From CAIWHR01 sp963708855 (GTDB lineage Bacteria; Pseudomonadota; Gammaproteobacteria; Burkholderiales; Casimicrobiaceae), in contig CAVPUM010000026.1 of the NCBI GenBank assembly GCA_963708855.1, positions 39,116-103,115 on the forward strand: DNA of 64,000 bases. The letters run 5' to 3'. The notes beneath the pieces were generated by a model. It had not been told where the DNA came from. It saw nothing but the letters and a program-made list of their open reading frames with translations, and ran no database searches. Numbering within the stretch: position 1 is the stretch's first letter; each line of letters opens with the position of its first letter. Positions 36,796-45,736 of this stretch are shown here, in pieces. The translations under genes were made by a program, and so were the position numbers.

Positions 36796-37000
36796 GGGTT
36801 TGGGCGACGCGCTTCGATCGTATGTTGCGCACAACGCAGCGCCGACATTGATAGCCGTAAGGACGCTGTGCGCGCATCGACAAAATCACGTAGGCGAACA
36901 TGGCCCAAGGCAAACTCACCGACATTTCCACAACCGCGCGAGCGCTGACCGATCGGTCCAGGAATTTCCGCGTACGCGCCAAACCAGCGAGGTACGAATC

Positions 37001-37504
37001 ATGAACAAGCAAATTGCTAATTTCTGCCAGGCGGCAGCTCTATCCGTTGTCCTGGCGCTGTCGTCTTCCGGGATCGCACGCGCCGACGGCAATTCGATGA
37101 CGGTCGCCGAGAGCGGCATTATCAACGTCAAGAGCGTGTATTCGAAGGCGGAAACCATTGCACGTCTCAAGCAGGACATCGCCGCCAAGGGTATCCGGTT
37201 TTTCGACGAGATTGATCAGTCGAAGCTCGCCGCGGACGCCGGTATCCAGATTCGTCCGTCGACGCTGCTGGTGTTCGGCAATCCGCCGCTTGGCACGCTG
37301 TTCATCCGGTCGAATTCGTTGGCTGGTCTCGATTGGCCGGTCCGGTTACTGGTGTTCGAGGATGAGCAAGGGCAGGTCTGGACTGCTTACACCGATTTTG
37401 GCTACATTGCCCACCGGCACGACATTCGCGGGATGGATCACGAAGCCTTCGACATGGCGACCGGCGTCATCGCGTCGATCACGTCGAGCGTGAAGACGCC
37501 ATAA
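37001..37504 (+). CDS. Exported DUF302 protein
   Basis: A 167-residue protein with a signal peptide (residues 1-29, ending SSSGIARADG) and a DUF302 domain: YSKAETIARLKQDIAAKGIRF, then FGNPPLGTLF and LPVR-like LDWPVRLLVFEDEQG. DUF302 proteins are common near sulfur-oxidation and membrane stress genes and have no settled function. An AGG lies about ten bases upstream of the start. It follows the YeeE/YedE gene by about 200 bases. Confidence 0.82.
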   Translation: MNKQIANFCQAAALSVVLALSSSGIARADGNSMTVAESGIINVKSVYSKAETIARLKQDIAAKGIRFFDEIDQSKLAADAGIQIRPSTLLVFGNPPLGTLFIRSNSLAGLDWPVRLLVFEDEQGQVWTAYTDFGYIAHRHDIRGMDHEAFDMATGVIASITSSVKTP

Positions 37505-37604
37505 CGGCGCGAACGCGCGGCGTTTCGGCTCTCGTGCCGAGCCCGATTGATCGTCAGGCGGATCGAGCAGTCGGTGACCCAATAGGAGCGCCGCGTGACG
37601 TAGC

Positions 37605-37785
37605 ATGTCGAACGCCATTGTCATCGGGGCCGGCCGGACTGGTCCCCCACTCGCCGTGCGTCTCGGAGGCGCGTGGCGCAGGACCGCGATCATCGAGCGC
37701 AAGCACTTCGGCAGCGCCTGCGTTATGCATCCCTGCGAAGACGCTGATCGCCAACGCCCACCACGTGGATGGCACGCAACATTGA
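37605..37785 (+). pseudogene. Truncated N-terminus of a MerA-like disulfide reductase
   Basis: Starts MSNAIVIGAGRTGPPLAVRL and runs into IIERKHFGSACV, aligning with the FAD motif and redox-disulfide region of the flavoprotein at 29206-30585. After ACV a frame change is needed, and the alignment continues in another frame as CIPAKTLIANAHHVDG before ending. The remaining 400 residues are missing. This is a decayed partial copy inside the same island. Confidence 0.75.
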
Positions 37786-38496
37786 CAGAGGGGCGTTGCC
37801 CTTGCTGCCCCGTGAAAACGCCCGCGCGCCGGATGCGACCCCGACGCCGCGCCGTGCACATCTGGCAACCGCGGGGTAACTCACCCCGATTTCTGCTTGG
37901 CGAGATCGCGCCGTTGCCGTGACGAATGCCGGAGCGTCGGCGCGACGCACCCGTCACAATCCCCCGCAATGACGATGTCCGGGGCAGATGGCCGGAACTT
38001 CGGTTGGTTGATCATGGACATTGAAGGAACCGGACGTCACGCGCTTGATCCGCTTCCGGAGCGCGCGTCCACTCCGCTCGCGTCCGAGTCGCCAATCTAG
38101 GCGGGTCGCGCCTCCGCCCTTGCGGCCGCTGTCGGCGCGAGATGGCCTCTTCCATCGATCGGCGAAGATCCGTCATGCCGGCCGACGACTTCGCCGCGGC
38201 GACCTCGCCTCGAAATCCCCGGGCTCCTACAGCGCGGACCCGAACCGAGTCGAGTGCGCGCGGCGCCCGCATGTGGGTTCGGCCGCGAGCGATACGAGCG
38301 GCCCTCATTGAGGGGCTTCCTGCTCTTCCACGCCTCTTGGCGACTGATCCAGCGAAGTTACGAACAATTGAACGCCGCGTGAGATTTGCGTGAGAACTCC
38401 CGGCAAGAATGTGGACATGCGGGAGGCGAATGAGTCGCCTCCAAGGGGGCGGAAGGCCTCCCGGCCTTCGCCCCGGGATGAGTCCACAACCGGGAG
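37786..38496. other. Stretch without a recognisable gene, with leader hairpins
   Basis: About 700 bases between the MerA-like remnant and the second ECF sigma gene. Open frames here do not resemble known proteins and lack ribosome sites. The last 100 bases hold two tandem hairpins directly before the sigma gene (listed separately). Confidence 0.5.
38422..38474 (+). promoter_or_regulatory. Two tandem hairpins in the leader of the ECF sigma gene
   Basis: Hairpin 1 is a perfect 8-bp stem GGAGGCGA / TCGCCTCC at 38422-38429 and 38435-38442 with a 5-base loop. Hairpin 2 pairs 38446-38458 with 38463-38474 (GGGGCGGAAGGCC against GGCCTTCGCCCC, one bulged base). They end 22 bases before the sigma start and could form a regulatory RNA leader or an attenuator. 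There is no T run. Confidence 0.45.
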
Positions 38497-39246
38497 ATGA
38501 CAGTGACAAGTTTGGTTCATGCGCAAGCCGAGGCGGTCGCGCTGCACCGTCCATATTTGTTCCGCTACGCCCTTTCGAAGTTGCGGCGAGCGGAAACAGC
38601 CGAAGAAGTCGTGCAGGACACGCTCATGGCCGCCCTGGAGGGGCAGGCGACGTTCAGAGGGGAGTCAGCGCTGCGAACCTGGCTGACTGGCATTCTCAAG
38701 CACAAGATCGTCGACTGGCAGCGGCGCGAGGCGCGCGATCCGCTCCGGGGAAGCACGGCGCGTCATGTCGACATGGACGCTGAATACGAGGACACGGCCG
38801 ACACGCTTTTCGATTCCGCCGGCGGTTGGGTCACTCCGCCGTCGACGTGGGCAAGCCCTGAGCAGTGTTTGGAGAACGACAGGTTTCGCGAGGTCCTGGA
38901 TAGCTGCCTGGCCGCCCTGCCCGCTGCCACGGCCCGAGCCTTCTACCTTCGCGAGGTCGAAGGCTTGACCACCGAGGAGATCTGCGAACAGTTAGGCATT
39001 TCGGAATCCAACTGCTGGGTGATGCTCCATCGCGCCCGGATGAGCTTAAGGCGATCGCTCGAGGAGCGCTGGTTCCTGAAGGAAGAGCGCCGCACCGCCG
39101 GCACTGGAACGCCACCTCAGCAAACCCAGTCGCGCATCGCCGTCGGCGTCGAGACGCTTCGACGCTACGTTCGGCGCCCCGGTAAGGGCGGCCAAGGTCA
39201 CAAATTTGAAGCAACGCGGGGTCAGCTGCAAATCGAGCCGGTGTGA
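38497..39246 (+). CDS. ECF RNA polymerase sigma factor with C-terminal extension
   Basis: Sigma-70 family ECF factor of 249 residues. Region 2 has TAEEVVQDTLMAALEG and ALRTWLTGILKHKIVDWQRR; region 4 has LPAATARAFYLREVEGLTTEEICEQL and a helix-turn-helix. It is clearly a paralogue of the factor at 22188, sharing the WLTGILKHKIVD and GGW signatures. It carries about 60 extra residues after EERWFLKEE, rich in Gln, Arg and Gly. No zinc-finger anti-sigma gene follows; the next gene is a cysteine hydrolase. The leader contains two tandem hairpins. Confidence 0.88.
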   Translation: MTVTSLVHAQAEAVALHRPYLFRYALSKLRRAETAEEVVQDTLMAALEGQATFRGESALRTWLTGILKHKIVDWQRREARDPLRGSTARHVDMDAEYEDTADTLFDSAGGWVTPPSTWASPEQCLENDRFREVLDSCLAALPAATARAFYLREVEGLTTEEICEQLGISESNCWVMLHRARMSLRRSLEERWFLKEERRTAGTGTPPQQTQSRIAVGVETLRRYVRRPGKGGQGHKFEATRGQLQIEPV

Positions 39247-39284
39247 CATATCAAGCAGTTCCAGCATCGGGTGGGAGAAGTGCC

Positions 39285-40055
39285 ATGCAAACATTGACAC
39301 GATTGCGGGACCGGTTGAACGGCTGGTTCGCCGACTATTTGACTCGGCCAATCGCGGGTTTCGAGCCTCCGGCAGCGTACTCCGTGGATCAACTTGCAGG
39401 GCTGCTGCAACCCGGAGACGTGCTACTCGTCGAAGGCAATCTGCGCATCAGTTCCGTGATCAAGTACATCACGCAATCCACCTGGTCGCACGTCGCGATC
39501 TACGTCGGGCCACAACCCGGCGCAGGTAGCGATGATCCGCCGGTCCTCGTCGAGGCCGAGCTGGCTCACGGGGTCATCCTGTCCCCCCTGTCCAAATACG
39601 TAAATTTCCACACCCGCATCTGCCGCCCAATCGGGCTCCGCCCGGAGGATCGCGAGCGCGTCGTTGCGCATGCGCTTGCACGTGTAGGTCATGGCTACGA
39701 TCTCAAGAACGTCATCGACCTCGCGCGCGATCGGCTCTCCCGGACTTCAGTCGCGGCGACGTTGAAGCGTGGCCTGCGTGCGCTCGGGAGCGGCGAGCCG
39801 ACGCGGACGATCTGCTCGGCCCTGATCGCGCAGGCATTTCAGAGCGTGCGTTATCCGATCCTTCCCACGCGCCGGATGCGCCCTTGTCGCGATGTGTCGC
39901 CCGACCGCAAGGACGACTGTGTCGAGGAGGCCTGGGAGGCACGCCATTTCAGCAAGGTCGCACCGCGTGATTTCGATGTCTCGCCCTATTTTGCGGTCGT
40001 CAAGCCGCTTCCGGTCGTCGACTTCGATTACACGCAGCTGCGGTGGGCCGATTGA
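39285..40055 (+). CDS. YiiX/YebB-like NlpC/P60-type cysteine hydrolase
   Basis: A 256-residue protein of the permuted papain-like YiiX/YaeF group. The His-containing motif QSTWSHVAIYVG comes first and the catalytic Cys segment TICSALIAQAFQSV follows, which is the permuted order. LLQPGDVLLVEGN and the GHGYDLKNVIDL helix are family features. It probably cleaves an amide or lipid-linked bond at the envelope, although no clear signal peptide is visible. It follows the ECF sigma gene by 38 bases and may be co-transcribed. Confidence 0.8.
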   Translation: MQTLTRLRDRLNGWFADYLTRPIAGFEPPAAYSVDQLAGLLQPGDVLLVEGNLRISSVIKYITQSTWSHVAIYVGPQPGAGSDDPPVLVEAELAHGVILSPLSKYVNFHTRICRPIGLRPEDRERVVAHALARVGHGYDLKNVIDLARDRLSRTSVAATLKRGLRALGSGEPTRTICSALIAQAFQSVRYPILPTRRMRPCRDVSPDRKDDCVEEAWEARHFSKVAPRDFDVSPYFAVVKPLPVVDFDYTQLRWAD

Positions 40056-40784
40056 TCGCGTCCCCTCAGAACTCGGCGTCGCGGCATCGGGCCAGTCGTC
40101 CCATTTGGACACTTAAGTCGCGCGCAATGCGAAGCGTTCTTCGCCCTACGCGCAGACGCAAAATCACCGGAACCGTGCCAGCACGACTCGCCAGGACGCG
40201 CACTCGGACACGGTGCAGGTACATGCAGCGAGATCTACTCGCCTCCGAGCAGTCCGCACTCCAGGCTGATCATTCCGCTAAATTGGATCATCCGGCAGAT
40301 CTCGGCAGTGTCACCGTCGGCATCGTCGTCAGGACAGTTGTCGGCGAGGTCTCCCCGAAGCAGGCGGGAAGCTTCCTGCTCGAGGGTGTGGCTGACAGGG
40401 TTACGACACCAGGCGTGGATGATCATGAAAGTCTCCTCGATGAGCAAACGTCATGAGCGAGATTATCGAGGGCCAAAATCACGGAATCATCACGGGCGGC
40501 TAAACGATTTATCACGTATTCCGCGTCAGAATGCTGGGACGAGTTGCGCAGATGCACACAGTGAAGTTCCGCGGACGTTCATCAAGCCATTGGTCTAGAA
40601 TCGCGAGCGTGTGGCAGGGCGGTTTTCTGCACCGGGGCGCAACCCACTCAGTTTCCTAGGCACGCATCGGGCACCTCTCATCACCCCGACACGATCTCGC
40701 ACTGCCGCAGTCGCTATGCCCCGGTTGGAAAGCGGACGCGCGTGCGCGGGACGTGAGCCAGCCGAGCCAACTCTATGGTGGAGC
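40056..40784. other. Mostly non-coding stretch with one possible small gene
   Basis: About 730 bases between the cysteine hydrolase and the response regulator genes. It is lower in GC than its surroundings. Apart from the small frame at 40235-40426 I see no gene, tRNA or strong terminator. Confidence 0.5.
40235..40426 (-). CDS. Possible small acidic protein
   Basis: A 63-residue frame starting MIIHAWCRNPVSHTLEQEA, with an acidic middle (CPDDDADGDTAEIC) and several cysteines. The main support is a strong GAGGAGA ribosome site (40432-40438 reversed) five bases before the ATG. No family is recognised. It may be a small stress or metal-binding protein, or a chance frame. Confidence 0.4.
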   Translation of the reverse strand: MIIHAWCRNPVSHTLEQEASRLLRGDLADNCPDDDADGDTAEICRMIQFSGMISLECGLLGGE

Positions 40785-41487
40785 ATGACACGTCAGGTAC
40801 TCGTCATCGAAGACGACGAAGACATCGCCAAGCTGGTTGAGCTTCAGTTGCTGGAGCTCTCATGCAAGGTGAAGCTAGCTGGCGATGGCGTCGAAGGGCT
40901 GGCCGAGGCGCAATCGAAGCGGTACGACTTGCTTATTCTCGATCTCATGCTCCCGGGAATGGGAGGGCTGGAAATTTGCCAGCGCATCCGTAGCCAGGAT
41001 CACTACACACCGATACTGATGCTGACGTCGAAATCAAGCGAGCTCGACCGTGTTCTCGGTCTTGAAATGGGCGCGGATGACTACCTCACCAAGCCGTTCA
41101 GCGTGCGCGAGCTGACTGCCCGGGTCAGGGCGATCTTTCGCCGCGTGGATAGCCTCTCCAAGGATAAGGACAGCGCAACGGTCGCGATCAGTTCCGGCGA
41201 CCTGCACATCGACGTCGAGAAGCGCTCAGTACGCCTTGACGGAAAGCCGGTGGACCTGACGGCAAAGGAGTTTGATCTGCTGGTACATTTTGCGCGTCAC
41301 CCGGGCCGGGTTTTTTCCCGGGCGCAACTGCTCGACAGCGTCTGGGGCTATTCGCACAGTGGATATGAACACACGGTCAATTCGCACATCAACCGCCTTC
41401 GTACCAAGATCGAGAACGACCCGAACGAGCCGGACGTTCATCGAGACCGTATGGGGTGTCGGTTACAAATTTCGCGAAAGAAGCTGA
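40785..41487 (+). CDS. OmpR/PhoB-type response regulator, frameshifted near the end
   Basis: Two-component response regulator. The receiver domain has the phosphorylation site Asp53 (LLILDLMLPGMGG), acidic DD/ED residues near the N-terminus and TKPF with the conserved Lys. The C-terminal winged helix (KEFDLLVHFARHPGRVFSRAQLL, HINRLRTKIENDP) binds DNA. Near 41432 one extra C moves the frame, and the proper ending FIETVWGVGYKFRERS is found in the next frame, closing one base before the histidine kinase gene. Restored length is about 234 residues. A sequencing insertion is the likely cause. Confidence 0.82.
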
Positions 41488-41488
41488 G

Positions 41489-42586
41489 ATGTTCAAGACT
41501 CTTTCGACCAAGCTGGCCGGCGCACAGGCCTTGGTGTTCTTTGCGCTTGGCGTGGGCTTCATCCTCGCAACCGAGCGGATGTTCGAAGGTCAGCGTCTCC
41601 TGGAGCTCGCGACCGATCTGGGGATTGGCGTGGTCGTATTCTCGGTGCTCGCGGCACTGCTCGTATTCAACTTCCTGACTCGACGTCTACGCGTGCTTGC
41701 CATTGCCGTGGACCGCTTTCGCGACAGCGGCTTCACACAGCCGATACACTTGACAACAGCCAATCCGAGGGGCGACGACATCGATCGGCTGGGTGCTGCC
41801 GTACAGGAAATGTCGGAACGCATTGCGGAGCAACTGGATCTGCTTGGGCAAACCGATGTGAGGCGACGCGAGCTGCTCGCCAACGTATCGCACGATCTGC
41901 GTACGCCTTTGGCATCGATGCAGGGCTATCTGGAAACCCTGCTATTGAAGCATGGGACACTATCGCCACAGGAAGAGCGGAGCTATCTCGAGGTCGCCGC
42001 CAAGCACAGCGAGCGCCTGGGCAGACTGATTCGCGATCTGTTCCAGCTGACCAAGCTCGAAGCGCACGAAGTCAAGCCGCAGCGCGAAGCCTTCCCGGTC
42101 GCGGAGTTGGTTCAGGACGTGGTACAAAAATTCCAGCTCGCTGCCAACAAGCGGGACCTGCAACTCTCAAGCCACCTCGCTATTCAGCATGCGCAGGTGG
42201 ACGCGGACATCGGGATGATCGAAAGCGTGCTGGAGAATCTCATCGAGAACGCCATGCGCCACACTGCGGCCGCTGGGGTCGTCCAGGTCGAGGTCGTGCC
42301 ACTGGACAAGGCGCGCGTGGCCGTGCGCGTCGTCGACACTGGTCGCGGCATTCCGAGTGATCAGCTGCCGGGCATCTTCGACCGGTACTATCGCGTGAAT
42401 CGCGGCGAGGCGAGCGACGCCGGGAGCACCGGGCTGGGGCTCGCCATTACGCGACACATCGTCGAACTGCATGGCGGAAAGATCCAGGTGGAGAGCGTTC
42501 CCGACCGTGGGACGACGTTTAGCTTCGATCTTCCCCTCGCCGCCGACCAGCCCCTGACACCTACTGTGGATGAAGGGCCGCAGTGA
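41489..42586 (+). CDS. Sensor histidine kinase
   Basis: Membrane sensor kinase of 365 residues. Two N-terminal membrane segments (about residues 10-30 and 42-66) flank a very short periplasmic loop. A HAMP linker, the H-box (NVSHDLRTPLASMQG), an N-box (ENLIENAMRH), and G-boxes (VDTGRGIP, GSTGLGLAI) follow. The minimal sensor loop suggests intramembrane or membrane-stress sensing. It starts one base after the response regulator stop, so they form a cognate pair. Confidence 0.9.
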   Translation: MFKTLSTKLAGAQALVFFALGVGFILATERMFEGQRLLELATDLGIGVVVFSVLAALLVFNFLTRRLRVLAIAVDRFRDSGFTQPIHLTTANPRGDDIDRLGAAVQEMSERIAEQLDLLGQTDVRRRELLANVSHDLRTPLASMQGYLETLLLKHGTLSPQEERSYLEVAAKHSERLGRLIRDLFQLTKLEAHEVKPQREAFPVAELVQDVVQKFQLAANKRDLQLSSHLAIQHAQVDADIGMIESVLENLIENAMRHTAAAGVVQVEVVPLDKARVAVRVVDTGRGIPSDQLPGIFDRYYRVNRGEASDAGSTGLGLAITRHIVELHGGKIQVESVPDRGTTFSFDLPLAADQPLTPTVDEGPQ

Positions 42587-42630
42587 CGATGCCACATTGT
42601 GGCGACTGGTAGATTCTCGACGGCGGGTGA

Positions 42631-43854
42631 TTACGTCGCTTCGAGCTTCTCCCGCAGCAGCATGCGCTCCAACTCGGCGGCCGCTCTCACCGAAAAGATT
42701 TTGAACAGCGCAAGGTGCGGCAGATCCTGTCGCATCGGTTTGCCGTCCATGCATGCGAAATGGCCGATGATCTTCCCCGCTGAATCGAACATCGGCACGC
42801 CGATGTAGCTGTCGCGATCGAATTCCTTCTCCAATGGCCAGACGTCGCATACGCCGGTCGGTGCATACACGATTTCCTTGCGGTCGATGACAGCTCCGCA
42901 GGAGGTGCCCGCCAGGTCGTATTCGAAGTTTTCGAAGAATTTGCCGTTCGAATAATAGGCTAACGTGCGCGCACGCGTCGGCGGGTCGCCGACGCAGTAG
43001 CAGACGAGGTTGTCGCGAGTGCCGAGTATCGAAGACAGGCTTCGCATCAGGGCCTGATAGAAATCGTCACCGGACACCGACGAGAGGCCTTCGGCGGCCT
43101 GAATGAGCGTTTCCTCGATTTCCTTCCGTTCGTGGATATCGTTGTCCATGACCACCAAACGGTAAGGCTTTCGCGTGGCGTGGCGAATTGCGGTACCACG
43201 CGAATGAACCCAGCGGTAACGCCCGTCGCCATGACGCAGCCTGTATTCCATGTCGAAGTGCTGCGTCAAACCCTTCATATGGTTTTCGATGCCCCGCATG
43301 ACAACTGCACGCTCCTCGGGATGAAGCAGGTCCTGCCAATCGTCGATCCGAGCAAGCCGTGCATCTGTCTGGCCCAGCAATCCCCTCCAGCGCAGCGAAA
43401 ACTCGACTGCGCCGCTCTCGATGTTCCATTCCCAAATGCCGTCGTTGGCGCGCTCAACCGTCAGGGCGTAGCGGTCTTCCAGCTCGCGAACACTTTGCTC
43501 CAGAGCCTGATGGCGGGTTTTCTCCTGCGCGAGTCTCGTTTCGTAGTCCTGCATCCGGTCCCGAAGTCGATTCATCCCGGCGGCCAGTTCGCGCAATGCG
43601 CCCGGGGGAGCACTGACTGGCGGGCCCGAGAAGCGATTGTGGGTCAAATCCTGTGCTGCTCGGAGGAGCGCGCGCAGAGGGCGCAGAACAAACACCTCCA
43701 TATTGGTCGCCGTAACGCCCAGTAACACCGCCAGGACGCCCAAAATTACCGCGGGCGCCAATTGACCGGTCTCGCCGGTGGCGATCGTATAAGCGCCCCA
43801 AATCAGCACGAACGCCCCGAGAGGAAACAGCATGAGTACGCGTAGACCGATCAT
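42631..43854 (-). CDS. Membrane protein with HAMP-like, PAS and GAF domains
   Basis: A 407-residue sensory protein. Two membrane helices are at residues 1-26 and about 33-52. A HAMP-like/coiled-coil section with DRMQDYETRLAQEKTRHQALEQ follows, then a PAS domain with its PAC motif (NDGIWEWNIESGAVEFS, DMEYRLRHGDGRYRWVHSRG), and a C-terminal GAF domain. There is no kinase, GGDEF, EAL or methyl-accepting output domain, so it must signal through a partner. The two-component genes converge on it, making that system a candidate. Signal unknown. Confidence 0.78.
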   Translation of the reverse strand: MIGLRVLMLFPLGAFVLIWGAYTIATGETGQLAPAVILGVLAVLLGVTATNMEVFVLRPLRALLRAAQDLTHNRFSGPPVSAPPGALRELAAGMNRLRDRMQDYETRLAQEKTRHQALEQSVRELEDRYALTVERANDGIWEWNIESGAVEFSLRWRGLLGQTDARLARIDDWQDLLHPEERAVVMRGIENHMKGLTQHFDMEYRLRHGDGRYRWVHSRGTAIRHATRKPYRLVVMDNDIHERKEIEETLIQAAEGLSSVSGDDFYQALMRSLSSILGTRDNLVCYCVGDPPTRARTLAYYSNGKFFENFEYDLAGTSCGAVIDRKEIVYAPTGVCDVWPLEKEFDRDSYIGVPMFDSAGKIIGHFACMDGKPMRQDLPHLALFKIFSVRAAAELERMLLREKLEAT

Positions 43855-44640
43855 CGTTGCAGCCTCCCTCCTTCGCGTAGTAAAACTGCCGGCCGATTGC
43901 CGCCGGAGACAGTGGCCGGGCGCCCAATAGCATAGCGCGCAAGGGAACCGCTGGCCATTCGGGGGCCCTGTGCTCGAAAAATGGTACGGGGCGATTTGAT
44001 CGCATCCGGCTCCCGGCCGATCGTTTCACCAAGGTTTGTGTAATGCGTGGTGTTCCGCGTCTTCGGCATCCGGTGCAGCTCCCGCAACCCGAATATCTGC
44101 AGTCGCTGCCACACCCACGCCGAGGGGGGGTCGGCTCGTCAACCTGCGCTCTTCGCCGATGTCAGCAACTACACCAAACTGACGCGCGAGCTCGGTGTCG
44201 CCGCAGCACACGAGATCCAGGCCGAGCTGCCGGCGCTGAGTGAACGGTTGCGGATCGATTACGGCCCTCAATCGGCATTGCTTCCGTTTGGGCCCAGGTC
44301 GGCCCGCTCGGTTCGGCGGATGGGCGTGACTGCACCGCAATCGGTGAACCGAATGAGCGGGTCTCCACATACGATTACACCAAAATCACACCAACGAAAA
44401 ATGCCTTGCCGCCCGGGGAACACCCAAGCCTTTGTGCGCGGCCGCAGGCACCGGTCATCGGCCGCGTTGCCCCCTTCGCCATCGGCTTGCAGCCTGAGTC
44501 AGCTCCTTTGTCGCGAGGACGTGAGCCGGCGACCCCACCAGCCTCTCGATCGCCAATTCGATGTAGGCCCGCACGCGCCGGGGCTGGACGCTGAAATTCG
44601 CAATTCGTGGTAATGGCCGGCAGCGGCGCGCGATCCGTCG
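43855..44640. other. Gene-poor stretch holding a cyclase remnant
   Basis: About 790 bases between the PAS/GAF gene and the second LysR gene. It contains the truncated class III cyclase fragment at 44047-44250. The rest shows no recognisable protein, RNA or repeat. Confidence 0.5.
44047..44250 (+). pseudogene. Truncated class III adenylate/guanylate cyclase fragment
   Basis: The frame contains NPNICSRCHTHAEGG, a Cys-rich lead-in seen before some cyclase domains, and then LFADVSNYTKLTRELGVAAA, which matches the start of the class III nucleotide cyclase catalytic domain (first metal-binding Asp included). After about 20 further residues the similarity ends and no second half is found. A real cyclase domain is about 180 residues, so this is a remnant. 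Confidence 0.6.
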
Positions 44641-45633
44641 TCAACTCGCTTTTGGTCTGCGCCGCACCATTCCATTGGCACTGCCTCGGGGCTTGGCGAT
44701 TGAGGTCGCTCGCTTCGTTGCCGAGGCGATTACCCGGTCCCATGGCGCCACATCTCCTCGCATGCGATCTGCCAGAAAGTCGACCATCATCCTCAGCAGC
44801 TGTGGCTGATGCTGTCGAGACAAGTACACCGCGTGGATACCAAGGGGCTCAGGTTCGCAGTTGGGCAGCAGACGAATGAGTTCACCGGAGGCTAAGTCCG
44901 CGCTGACAAAGTAGGTCGGTAACATCGCAATCCCGGCGCCGGCGAGGGCGGCTCGGCGCGTGACGGCGGCCTCGTTGCTCTGCAGTTGTCCCCTCACGGG
45001 AATCCGGAGCGTCTGGCCATTACGTTGGAGGCGGAATTCGGTGCGGCCCACGTAGGCGTGGGTGATGCAACGGTGGTTTCGAAGATCGTCCGGCACGCTG
45101 GGAGTGCCGCTGGTCTTGATGTACGCCGGCGACGCGCAGACAACGGACCGGCATACTCCCAGCTTGCGCGCGACCAGCGAGTCGTCGAGCACGTTGCCGA
45201 TCCGCACCGCCAGGTCGATGCGCTCCTCCACAAGGTTGACGGTTCGCTCCAGCGCGATCAGGTCGACCTGCGTTTGCGGATGTCGCGAAAGGAAGTCCGT
45301 CACAACGTCGGCCAGGTAGGCCGCGGCGAAGGAGGTGCTGGTGGTGATCCGCAGCTTGCCTCCGGGCGCCGCGCGCCTTGCACCCGCCACGCTTTGTACG
45401 TCACGCGAAAGCTCGAGCATCTGACGGCACCGCTGCAGCGCCTCTTCGCCGGCGTCGGTAAGGCTTACTCGCCTTGTCGTTCGGTGCAGTACTCGTATTC
45501 CGAGCCAACGCTCGAAGCTTTCGAGATAGCGCGAGACCATGGCCCGTGACATGTCCAGTGCTCTGGCCGCCTCGGTCAGGCTGGCGCGGTCAGCCACTTC
45601 GGAGAACACCTGCATGGCAGTGATTCGGTCCAT
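44641..45633 (-). CDS. LysR-type transcriptional regulator
   Basis: DNA-binding regulator of 330 residues. The N-terminal helix-turn-helix (EAARALDMSRAMVSRYLESFE, written here without further extension) and the CrgA/DhcR-like effector domain (LRITTSTSFAAAYLAD, IDLAVRIGNVLDD) are intact. A basic tail of about 30 residues extends past the usual end. It is divergent from the metallo-beta-lactamase-fold gene, and a palindromic candidate operator lies between them. It is the last regulator of the island. Confidence 0.88.
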   Translation of the reverse strand: MDRITAMQVFSEVADRASLTEAARALDMSRAMVSRYLESFERWLGIRVLHRTTRRVSLTDAGEEALQRCRQMLELSRDVQSVAGARRAAPGGKLRITTSTSFAAAYLADVVTDFLSRHPQTQVDLIALERTVNLVEERIDLAVRIGNVLDDSLVARKLGVCRSVVCASPAYIKTSGTPSVPDDLRNHRCITHAYVGRTEFRLQRNGQTLRIPVRGQLQSNEAAVTRRAALAGAGIAMLPTYFVSADLASGELIRLLPNCEPEPLGIHAVYLSRQHQPQLLRMMVDFLADRMRGDVAPWDRVIASATKRATSIAKPRGSANGMVRRRPKAS

Positions 45634-45647
45634 AGATTAGATCGATC

Positions 45648-45676
45648 CAGTAGACAAAGTATCGATTATTCTACTG
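45648..45676. promoter_or_regulatory. Palindromic candidate LysR operator
   Basis: Inverted repeat CAGTAGA-N15-TCTACTG with perfect 7-bp arms, centred in the 103-base divergent region between the LysR start and the MBL-fold gene. Size, symmetry and place fit a LysR recognition site. This is inference from the sequence pattern. Confidence 0.5.
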
Positions 45677-45736
45677 TTTATCTGCGGTTTGGTATCAAAT
45701 AGAGTGGCGCCATCCCCCAACCACGCGAGCGATTCC

